Below, piece after piece: positions 1 to 10,653 of a stretch of DNA of 64,000 nucleotides; the stretch's first letter is position 1, and each line of letters begins with the position of its first letter. Under the pieces are notes generated by a model that ran no database searches, was not told the origin of the DNA, and saw only the letters and a program-made list of their open reading frames with translations. The position numbers and the translations under genes were made by a program. Source of the stretch: Chloromonas sp. AAM2 (lineage: Eukaryota; Chlorophyta; Chlorophyceae; Chlamydomonadales; Chlamydomonadaceae); assembly GCA_004335635.1 (NCBI GenBank), contig QAXH01001097.1:1-64000 (forward strand), in the 5' to 3' direction.

Positions 1-914
1 GTAGCTCGGATGCATGCAATAGGAAACCGATTACTTCACGAAGCTGCAGATGAGGCAGCGCTCTTGAGGGCTTTCACCGCAGCCTCCCTGTCTGGGTATG
101 CGCATACGACCTCTGAGTATGCCATGTTCTTGGCGTTGCGCATTGGATTCTTGATGCCGATTTGCGAGCAACCTGGGCAGCGTAGGTTGTACGAGGCTGA
201 CTGAAGCCCATTGTTCCCGGATGCCTTTGCGGCATGATGGCCGTGGCAGACAGAGCAGTGGAATGTTGCAGAATCTGTCCCAGAACTGGCAAACTTTTTT
301 TTTCCGCGTTTTCAAAAACGTCTACACCTGGACATCTGGAAAAACCTACTGGGCGAGGTTGAAAACAAGATTGGCATTTTCGGATGGCCATGTTGCGCAA
401 GTCCCGCATTGCATCAGAACGCCGCACCTTCTTGGACTCTCCTGGCAAGCGAGCTTCCGTTGTTGTCACCGACCTTCTGCACTGCAGCATTGCAGCGTAC
501 ATCGGTAAGCTTGTGATCTGCAGCATGGAGGGCATGTTCCCATTGCATTACTCTCACGGCAACCCTCGCGTTAACTATCAACATTGACGGTCGCGGTTGT
601 GTGCATCCATATAGTACGCTGTAGCGTGCAGTTGTGAATCCCGATAGGGCAGCTTGGTCGACTTGCATACCTCAGTGTGCCCCACCTCAGCTGTAACTCG
701 CGCATGCGACATCCTTTGATGCTCTGACACGCACGATGCTGTCCTGGCACAGCTCAGTATTGCCCTGCACTGGACACACTGCTTCCGTCTCATCCTAATT
801 TGCACATGTGCCAGACAGCGTGTACAGCCATCCTATCATGTACATGCAGACATCTGAAAGCGACATTTCACCACCTCCAAGACGCAATCACAAGGCTGAC
901 ATCGGCAGTGACCC
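1..914. other. Intergenic sequence upstream of the WRKY-like gene
   Basis: No reading frame here has splice-consistent neighbours or a recognisable domain. The only structure I see is one copy of the window's dispersed motif at 276-303. It presumably holds the promoter and 5' UTR of the gene starting at 915. Confidence 0.4.
276..303 (+). repeat. Dispersed 28-nt motif, copy 1
   Basis: Copy of the motif TGTCCCAGAACTGGCAAACT followed by a T run. Nine copies occur in this window, in introns and intergenic DNA, in both orientations. Confidence 0.7.
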
Positions 915-3900
915 ATGGGCAAGGCAATACGTGGGACCAAAGCATGTTTCTGCTGCATGGGAACCAAACCAACACCACATCGGCATCTTGGCACCTTGCT
1001 CAACTACATGATCAAGCTTTGGAAGGCCAAGGTCGACACCACGGAGGAGCAGAAAGCCGACTATGCTGAGTTGGTCGCACGCCTGCGAGCCATCCAGTCC
1101 TTTGGTGAGCCGCAGGCATGCAGCAAGCTTGTGTATGACCAAACCCACTTGACAAATGGAACTGTCCAAGCGACTTGCTGCGAGTTCAGTCAAGCAAACC
1201 ACCTGACCAACGGAACTTTTTGTATGTGGCAAGCCACTTGCGGAGGTGATCAAAGTTTAGAAAGGATACATACACTGTTAAGGGTACATTCACGCCCCAC
1301 TGTTACGTTATGTTTTCACACATGCCTCTTGCTGCTGACAGCACAATGCATATTCAAGGATAACAGCTGCGCTCATCGCAACAGTAAAGCAAGTGCACGC
1401 AGTAAAGAAACGCCAACACACATGCACACACGCAGGGGAGGACATAGCCGGTGGAGAGCCGGCTTGCTGCAATGTGTGCTTCTGTCACTTTCGCCGTCAC
1501 AGGTGGAAGCACAGCGAAGAGGAGGAAAATGTGAGAGGAGGACAAACTGTTCAGCTCATGTACACTTGCACGCAAAATGCTGTCATGCTGCAATCATAGG
1601 CTGAGTTTACAGCTGGAGAGGAGCGCCGTCTGACACTTGCTCTCCACAACACGCACTTACAACACGGGTTCCAGTGACGCCACTGCAAATTGTCCCAAAA
1701 CTGGCATTGTTATTGGCTGGGTCAACACAATTAACCCAAAAGCATAGCAGCGCTAGGACCAAAAGGCACGGTTGCTCAAGACACCATTTGTTTCAACAAT
1801 AACCGGCACACCAAGGGTGACACATATCATTTTGTCAAAGACGCGCCAGGTATGGGCCTAGCCAGGGCCAAGGCTTGCTGGCGCTCTTGGAACGTAGGCT
1901 GCAATCCAGGGCCTGCTGTATCTGTCGTGAAACGTGAATGAATCACGAGGCGTGGAGTTGCTGGCGCCCAACACTTGAGGTTTAAAATTGGATCGTGGGG
2001 ACTTTAGGCTGCCACCCTTCGGCGCTTGTGCACTTCTTTGCATGTTGTTCACCAGCCTTTGCATGTTGTTCACAGCTCTTCAGGTGTTCATTCACGCTTG
2101 GGACCTTGCCTGTGCAGGCACACGGGCCACCGTCACCCGCTGGCCCACCCCGCACATGCTGTGCCTGTGGGGCTGCGAACATCAAGGCTCAATATGCCGT
2201 GGCGGGGCTCCTGCAAGCTCTGACGCGAGTCACAGACAGCAAGAAGCAGGCCTCGGAGGAACAGCAGAAGGACTTTGATGTGCTGAACGACTGCTTGAGC
2301 AAGGTCGTGCTGCAGCATGCAACGAGTGAGTGCATGGGGCTTGTGATGAGCGGGATGGGCAGGCTGACGGCCAAAGCGAGGTGGGAACAGGCTGGGAGGA
2401 CTGACCAGCCACTGCATCTTAATCCCAGCAAACCTCATCCACAGCAACAGCTGATGCAGCAGGCAAGAGCGCAGTCAAGCAACCTGAAGCGTCGGAAACG
2501 GCAAAGCAGGATCAGCCTGAGGTTAGGTGATGAGCGCAAGGAAAGAACCGTAATTCATGCGAGTAATCCTGGAACAGTGGATCAAGTGAGGGCGCCAGCA
2601 AAATCTGAGATTGTGAGAGCATCATGCGCCCACACCTACTTCTCAGCCGGCTGGGGAAACGGCTTTTGTGAATGCAAACAGAAGTTTGACAACCAGGCGA
2701 CATGCCACCTCTGGGCGAGCGTAACAAATACAAAAGTTCTGCAGCAGCTGTAAAACCACTGCCTCGTCTCTTGTTGGTCAGCAGCGTGTGGTGTGCCTGC
2801 AAAGTTGAAGAAGTTTGCCAGTTCTGGGACAATTGTTGTGTCCTGCACTGGAACCAGTGGTGTTGTGGAAACCACTGGTGTTGTGTCTCTTGGTTAGGTT
2901 GTAATGTTGCACGCACGGAGCGGACAATTTTGGGGCTGACACTGAAACTGGTGTGTTTGTGGTGTGTACGCCGGGTCCTGTGATGTTGTTACGCTGTTGT
3001 TATGGACTGGGTCAGTGTTATCTGTCACCAAGATGTGGTGTCATGGTTGGAGTGGTGCACAGCGTGGTGTCAAGACTGGGACAAGTTTGTGCGTGAGTTG
3101 GAATGCTGGCCAGAGATCCAAGAGCGTGCGTAAAGGACACCAGGGTGGTGAGGCAGGGTGTGCGCTCACTATGGCAAGCGGGCTGGAAATGCATACCAGG
3201 TGCACAAGATGCTGGTGGTGCAGCTCTGCACTGCAAAGTGTCGGTGATCTTTGACCTTTGCAGGTGACCGGGACCCTGTGCTATGCCAGTTGTGCTACGA
3301 TTTCAAGCGCCTGCGACACAAGTGGCGGGGCGTTGCACCTGAGCTAGCTGTTCAAGCAGCGGATGGCTTGGATCCTCGGATGCAGTCGAACCCTGAGCCT
3401 GAGCTAGTTGTACTATCAACGGATGGCTTAGCTCCTGAGATGCAGCCAAACCCTGACCCTAAGATAGCTTCTGAGGCAGAGCCAAGGACTGAGCAGGTGC
3501 CTGCGGCTACGGAATATTTTGATCCAATCAATGAGCTGGATTGTGAATCTGGTGAGGAGGCTGAGGGGCCATGGGCTGAGGGCGCTCTTCAAGCACCCCA
3601 ACCTGAAGATGAGCAAGCACTCCAGCCTGGGGAGCCCGAGTCAGAGCCTGGTGAAGGGCCAGGGGTAAGTGCACCCGTTGTTCTACACACATGCGATGCT
3701 ATGCTGGGATACGGCAAACACGATGCTACTTTTTTCTGCCAACATGTGACTTGCTAACACATCCAACCTTCACCCCACACACTGTACCAGTGTGCGTATG
3801 CTGGCAGAGATGTGCTGGCATTGACGCAGCTGCTTAAGCAAACTGGCATGCCCAAGACCTTGAAGGCCATTCAGCCAGCCAAAGGCCGCCCTCTCCACGC

Positions 3901-6900
3901 GAGGCTGCCTGTTCGTCTTTCTTACGATTGCTGGATTGCCTGATGTTTGCAGGCGCCCGGGCCCACTCTGCGTCAGCGGGCCAGGCAGCTGGTGCCCGAC
4001 GGCCACAGGTAAGCAGCGCAACGCAGCAGCCGGAGAACTTTTTCCTGAAGGCAGCACTGCATGAGCTGATGCTTGCTTGTTTGGTTGGTTGGCTGGCTGA
4101 GTCTTTGTTCCATTTGTGTCAAGCCAGCTTTCACGCCAAATGAGCCTTTGCTTGCAGTGCTGTTTGGGTATGCCTCCTCTGCCAGTTGCTTGCTAGGGTT
4201 GGGTAGTAGGTGGTAACCAAAGCACACGCCTCCGGCTGCCATGTGCGCTGGAAGTGACACATTCAGTGAAGTGACGTCAACTATGAGCTTTGTCAACTAT
4301 GAGCAGTGAATGCTTACGAATCACATCAGTCATTTGATCAAATGTTCTTAGCCAGACACACTGGTGAACTGATCTGAGTGTCACCGTGTCACGTCAGTCT
4401 AGATTATGCTGTGCTGGCCTGCAGATGGAGGCGTCGCCCGTCCGAGCAGCCCCGTGTCACCTGCGTCTGGTACGACTGCATCCATCCTAACTGCGCGGTG
4501 ACCAAGCAAGTTTCGCGGGACAGCAGCCAGAGCGACGCCATTGTAGTCCAGTACAACCTGGTGCACCACACACACACTTTGCAATTGCCAGTGGAGGAGG
4601 AGGCGGCGGAGGTTGAGAAAGTGAAGCAGGAGGGGGAGGAGGGTCCGCCAGACGGCTCAGGTAGGTGCACTCTCAATAGCTTAACCTCAGAGAAGCTGCT
4701 TGATATGGTTATGCGGTATGTGTCTATCAGGTGCACTACAGAGATGTGTCTATCAGGTGCACCACAGAGATGTGTCTATCAGGTGCACCACAAAGATGTG
4801 TCTTTCAGGTGCACCACAGAGATGTGTCCATCAGGTGCACCACAGAGATGTGTCTATCAGGTGCACCACAGAGATGTGTCTATCAGGTGCACTCGTATCG
4901 GGTGATACCTGGGCCTCACTAAGGCTGTGCAAGGCTGCAAAGCTCCGCGGGACGGTTATGTGGTGTGTGCATGGATGTGTGTCCGCTGGGCATGTGCATG
5001 TCAAAATGTGGAGCATGGGTGCTGTGATGCAGAAGATGGGGCTGGTTTCTTTCTATCGCAAGCAATGGCAGTGCCAACTGGATGCGGCACAGCACAGGAG
5101 GAGCCCAGCATGTCGTGTGATTGTCAATTTGGTTGCTGTCAGTGTTGCTGCAGGACCTGTGCTCCCTTCAAAAATGGACTCTGAGGCCGAGCTAACCCAA
5201 GCTGACCCGTACAGTGGTCCAGACCAGGACATGGGTCAGCGCGATCAGCTTGATGTAGACCGTGAGCCAGATGCAGTGGTGCAAGTCCATCAGTATCCTT
5301 TGGACAAAGCACACGTCTCAGCCTTGGACAAGGTGATTGCTGGCCCCTTGGACGCGGACAGGGCAGATCACCAACCCTTGGACATGGCAGCAGCTCCAGC
5401 CTTGGACACAGGAAACGCTGTGCCCTTGGACGTGGGTATGGCCCACCATGCACCATTTAACGTGGCAGGCGCCCCAGCCATTAGCATGGGCATGGGTGCG
5501 GCAGCCCAGGTTCCACCTCGGCCCCGCCCTCGCCTCAACCCACGGGACCCTAGGGTAGGTGTGGGCACCACCTGCCTATTCAAGGCATCCCCAGCGTCCA
5601 TCCCTTGCCAGAATATGTCGGCATGCTTGAATGCGAATCCAAATCCCAGAGCATTTGTACGTGGATACTGTTGGATTTTCTTTCACACTGTCACGGACTA
5701 AGGTTGCGTGTCGTTGCGCTTTCAACACTTCGACATTGGTTTATTGTTTTACACTGGCTCGGAGTGGCATGTCGGGACGCTCTGGCGGTGCGTCGCTTTT
5801 GTGCATAATGATGCGTCTGACACCTTGTGACATGATGATGTGGTGTGGGGCATGTGTGCAGATAGCGGCCATGCGGGAGCGTGAACTAAGGATGGCCGCA
5901 CAGGGGCTGCACCAGGCACCACAGGGAGTGGCTGTGCATGGGCCAGCGTACATGCTGCCACAACCACACCCTGCTACGGAGGTGAATGCGGCACCTATGG
6001 TGCTCCAACAGCAGCCGAGCGACATTGCCTGGCAGGCCTCACAGCAGATTCAGCCAGCCAGCAGCGCATGGCAGGTGCAGGTGCGAATGCAACACCAGCA
6101 TCCACTCAGGGCAGCAGTGCAAGAACCAGCACGCATACAGCAGCAGGAGCCAGCTGTCCATCTATCCCAGGCGCCGGCTCAGCCTGATGGCATGGCGTTG
6201 CAAGCACCAGCTCACCTGCTGCAGCAGCAGCCATCTGGCAAAGCGCTGAAAATGTCTGGGTGCGCACCAAACCAGCAGCCAGCTGGCAGTGGGCGGCTGG
6301 CACCAGCTGACATGCCAGTGCTGCAGCCAGCTGGCATAATACCATTGGCATCAACTCAAATGCAGCCACACTGCCAGTTTTCAGTCGCAGAGCCAACAGT
6401 AGCCGTCAGTCTGCTGCAGATGATAGCTCCAGCACCAGCCCAGCAGCCAGCTGGCAGTGCCATCCCAGTGCTAGAAGCAGTTCAACAGCCGACTGCTATG
6501 GAGGCAGTGCAGTGCAATAAGTTGCCTGCTCAAGTAGAACGCCTGGGCACTGACGTACAGCCCAAGGCAGTGATTGCACAATCTGAGCCGGTGTGTGCAC
6601 CGGCTGAGACTCAGCAGTCGGTAAACCACGTGCAGGCACAGCTGATAAAAGGCAAGGGCTGTATGGGGCCAAAACGCAGCCAGTCACTGCAGGGCAGTGA
6701 ACGCAATGCGAGCCAAATCAGTGACGCGCATCCAGTGCAGGTTGCAGGGGGCGTTGGGGCCAACGGCACAAGGGATGAAGGGCAGTTGGGTCCGGCAGGG
6801 ATGATTCATGTGGACAAGGATGTGCAAGTCCAGGCAGCAGGGATCCCGCAGGGTCGTTCGAAGCGTGTGCTGCAGAAAGGGATGAAGCGCCAGGAGAGTC

Positions 6901-9900
6901 AAGGGCCAATGGAGCCACAGGCCATGAGGGGTCGCGTGAATGAGGCATTACAGGCGGGGCTTCAGACGCTACATGGTCAGCAGAGGCCGGTTGGGATGCA
7001 GTGCCAACAAGGCCAGCCAAACGAGCACGAGCAGCAAGGTGGGCCTCAGGCATGCGATACGAATGCCAGGCCAGGTAAGCCACAGGAGCATGATAAACAG
7101 ACTGCGCAAGAGAAGCAAGCCGGGGCTAAGGAGCAGTTGGGCCCAGCAAAGCAGGCCGGCCTGGAGCAGACACATGCTGGCACAAGGCACATTTGGCAGA
7201 AATGGCAAATGCCAGGTTGTGCTGTCCCTGTACAGTTGACTCGGCCTGAACCGGGTCGACCTGAACCGGGTCAACCTGAACCGGGTCGACCTGAACCGGG
7301 TCGGTCTGAACCGGGTCGGTCTGAAACGGATCGACCTGAACCGGGTCGGTCTGAAACGGGTCGACCTGAACCGGGTCGGCCTGTACCAGGTCGACTTGCA
7401 CCGGGCCGACCTGAACCAGGGCAGGGCTCACTAAAGCAGAGGCTGGTTCTGGATCTGTCGCCAATGCCAGGTGATCAGGGCCAAGGCGAGCCAGGAGCAC
7501 AGCCAGGGCCCCAGGTGGGGCATGGTCCATATAAGGGTCCAAGCAAGCAGACAGCACAGCCAGAGAAAAGCCGGTTGGATTGTGAGAAGCAGCAGGTGAG
7601 AAGTTACGAAAGGCAAGGCGGTATGCAGTGGCTCCATGGGTGTGAGGGACAGCCTGGTCTGGAGCGGTTGGGGTTGGTTGGCGCCCAGGACAAGCAAGTG
7701 CAGCCGCAGATTCACCAGATCCCAGCCCAGCGAGAGCCGCTTCAAGGTCATGTGGGAGCTGTGGGCAGGCAGCAAGGACTGCAAGCAGGTCTGGAGCGGC
7801 TGCATCATCAGGGTACGCATGTGGGGCAGCATCAGGGACTGCCAGGGCTGGGGGCGCAAGCAGGACAGGAGCGGCTGCATGGCCATGTGACAGAGGCAGA
7901 GCGACAGCACCGGGTACAAAGCCGAATGGCGAATATGCAACGGCGGCATCAGCCCCAAGGTCATGGGCCTGATGTGCTGCGGCAGCGGCAGCTCCTGGGA
8001 TTGCTGGGGTTTAACATGCATGCCCAACCGGAGCGGCCTTTGGTGCAGCAACGTGATGTGATGCGGCATCACTTACTGCCGGGCTTGGGCATGCAAGCTG
8101 AGCAGGAGCAGCCTGGAATTGGTCCGCAGCAGGCACAATTTGGGCCAAGCGGGCCCAGGGGCCGGCCGCCAGCGCCCAGTAGGCAATCAGAGCGGGAGGA
8201 GACTGAGGAAAAGGAAGAGCTTGAAGCCCTGCATGGCTGCAGACAGCGTAGGAAGATGGCCAGGCGAACTCAGCAGTACGATGAGTGGGTGTCAGAATCA
8301 GAGACAGAGGCGGAGGACGAGGGTTTGGGCATGCGGCACCAGTACCGGCATTGGGCTGCCAAGCGGCAGCGGGTGAACGAGTATGGGGCGCAGGAGCAGG
8401 ACGGGAATAGGGATGAGGATGACGATGAACAGATGGAGGGTCATATGGCGGGCGACGGTTACAGAGAGAATCCATTTCTCCTGAGGCAACGAAGGGAGTG
8501 GAGCAGATGGGCAAGCGAGAAACAGGTGGGGCAAGGTTGACCCTTATTAGTTATCACATGCCTGAGCGGCCTTTCAGGTGTGGCTATGCAGACGCTACAG
8601 CATGTTCTCATCTTGCTCTCTCCCTTATTGTATGCATGCGGTAGTCTGGGCTTAGTGCACTTCTACACATGTCAGGATGATGGAGTCATTGACTGGCTGC
8701 TGCGGACGGGACCGGCTGGCTTGTTTGGTTTCTGCTTTTTGTAGGGCATTCCCAGAGGCCACGCCGTGCTCAATTCGCAGGTATCCTCTGGCAGTGATGC
8801 GATGGCTCCCCAGGCCCAGGTGCCACAGGGTCACTACAGGTGAAATTTGGGTGGATGCCAGATGTACAAGATGTTTGCCAGTTCTGGGACAATTTTTGAG
8901 TCCGTGTGGTGACGTGTGTATTTTTTGGTACAGCAGGCTGTGTCCTAGTGTGAGTGTGTGTCGAGTCCCTCCAATACAGAGTGGCCTCGAGTGTTGGTAA
9001 ACGGTATTTCAATGTGACCGAAGAAACTATCCGCATTAGTCAGTCACATAAAATACCAACATAACCGGACTGGCACACAGAACTGCTGCCATGGACTGCT
9101 GGCTCTCAGTTTATTCTTAGCCAGAACGGGTGACAAGTGCAAATAAGGCCTCACAACTGACTCACCCCAGAACAGGGGACGGGATGTGATCTTGTCAGAA
9201 CAGGGAGCCGATCCTTTGAAGGGCTTGCTTGTTCTGACACGGCTTGTGCTACACTGTTGGCAGCATAATGGACACTGGTGAGGTTGCATTTGTCTTAAAT
9301 TGTGTGGGTGTACTTTTTGTTGGTACTCTGCAGGTGGATTCTGAAGCAGCAGGGCCACAGCCGGCTGCTGTACACCTGCGCCCACCCCAGCTGCCCCGTG
9401 AGAAAGGTCGTTGACAGCAAGGACGGCACTGAGACCACCACGTACCTGGGAGGGCAACACTCGCACCCTCCGGAACGCAAGGAAGGGACGGCAGGCTGGC
9501 GCATGTTCTCGCCAGTCGGAGTCTACGGGACAGTGGGTTTCCGCTCCGGGAGGGAGCCGACAGGCAGGACGAAATTCGCTCCAATGCGCAAGGACAATCC
9601 GCCAATCTCTGCCCCACCGGCGTCAGGCATGCAGATGCAGATGCTATCTCCAGCAGGCAAAGATGCCATGGTTGGATCGCGTGCTTCGAAGCCTGTGTAT
9701 GACGAGGATGGTCGCTTGGTTGGCACGGTAGCTGACACGGACACTCCCTTGACCCTGAGGTATAACGGTGAGAGTATGGGCCAGAGAGTTCATTTTGCGT
9801 GTTGGGAGGAGAGAAGGAGGGATGAGCAGGCAGGGCTGCTAAGGTGTATGGTGGGCTGGGCACAGGCAGGTTGGGCTGGTAACGTTTGTTGGCAGCCAGT

Positions 9901-10653
9901 AGCATTGTGTCACGGTTGCTTGTGCAGGGCAGAGATGTTTGCTGCAGCACGACAAGCGCGTTTGCATCCTGCATTGCAGTCAAACCACATCATGATGATG
10001 TCTTCAGTTGCTATGGCCGCATGACATTCATATCCTGCTATGGATCAGCCCGCTTATATTAGCCCAATTACGAGTCACAAGTGGCATGCCGTTCCATTCC
10101 TTTGCTGCTCAGGTAGCCGCAGCAAGAATAGTAGCCAAAGTCTGGTCATTCCAGGCAGTCACGAGTCTCCCCTTGCCAGGCCCCAGCCTGTGGCCATCAA
10201 CGTGATGTATGACGATTCAGGTTACCAGGAGGGCAAGGCAGACGATGACTCAGCTGACCATGGAAACTGGAAGCTGGCTGGAAGGTCTTGGAGGCAGACA
10301 CAACAGCAGCAGCAACAGCTGGCGATGATGCAATCGCAGTTGGCGGCAGGCAAGCAAGCACTGCCACTCAAGGTAATGTCACCTGCCGTGCGCCCCAGGC
10401 GTCCTGATGTCCAAGCACAGCCTGTGCAGTGGGCGATGCCACTTCAGCCACAGCCTGTTCAAGTGGGTGTGCCGCATGCACGGCAGGTGCCACAGCAGCA
10501 GGTGCAGGTTTTGAGGCCATACCCGCCAGTGCAACGGCGGCAGCAATCGCCAGAGAAGGTAATGTGGGTTGTACCCTCGTCACAACGCATGTGAGAGGAG
10601 CCGGGTTACTATAAGCATTTCGTTTGAGCTTGCAGAGGTCAAGGCGTGCCTGA
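915..10653 (+). CDS. WRKY-like transcription factor, two degenerate WRKY domains
   Basis: Probable sequence-specific nuclear regulator of about 1776 aa. Proposed exons: 915-1104, 1503-1530, 2084-2325, 3264-3664, 3791-3910, 3953-4008, 4425-4660, 5154-5554, 5862-8525, 8745-8839, 9334-9767, 10113-10558, 10636-10653; all phases agree and the total is divisible by three. Residues 1-63 and 74-154 hold two copies of a CxxC/helical module. WRKY domain 1 (about 343-397) reads DGHRWRRRPSE with zinc ligands C364, C369, H394, H396. Domain 2 (about 1474-1523) reads GHYRWILKQQG with C1493, C1498, H1520, H1522. The C-x4-C, H-x-H and CxHPxCxVxK signatures are WRKY-like, but neither domain has WRKYGQK. Both are interrupted by a phase-2 intron right before the invariant Trp. 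Residues 559-1446 come from one Gln/Pro/Ala-rich exon. The first two exons are the least certain. Confidence 0.72.
1691..1706 (+). repeat. Dispersed motif, copy 2 (partial)
   Basis: Shortened copy reading TGTCCCAAAACTGGCA with one mismatch to the core and no T run. It lies in an intron of the WRKY-like gene. Confidence 0.5.
2810..2831 (-). repeat. Dispersed motif, copy 3
   Basis: Full core in reverse orientation, in an intron of the WRKY-like gene. Confidence 0.65.
4727..4892. repeat. 26-bp tandem repeat in a WRKY-gene intron
   Basis: About 6.4 copies of a 26-bp unit beginning TATCAGGTGCACCACAGAGA. Single substitutions separate the copies. Each unit contains CAG|GTGCAC, which resembles a 5' splice site, and the array starts only 66 bp after the proposed donor of exon 4425-4660. 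As 26 is not a multiple of three, the array cannot be read through as a simple peptide repeat. Confidence 0.85.
7242..7424 (+). repeat. 15-bp coding minisatellite (PEPGR repeats)
   Basis: Inside the large Gln-rich exon of the WRKY-like gene, a 15-bp unit of the type CGACCTGAACCGGGT recurs about 12 times. It encodes Arg-Pro-Glu-Pro-Gly repeats, with Ser, Thr, Asp, Gln or Val substitutions. The unit length keeps frame. Confidence 0.85.
8871..8891 (-). repeat. Dispersed motif, copy 4
   Basis: Reverse-orientation core copy in the intron that splits WRKY domain 2. Confidence 0.65.
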
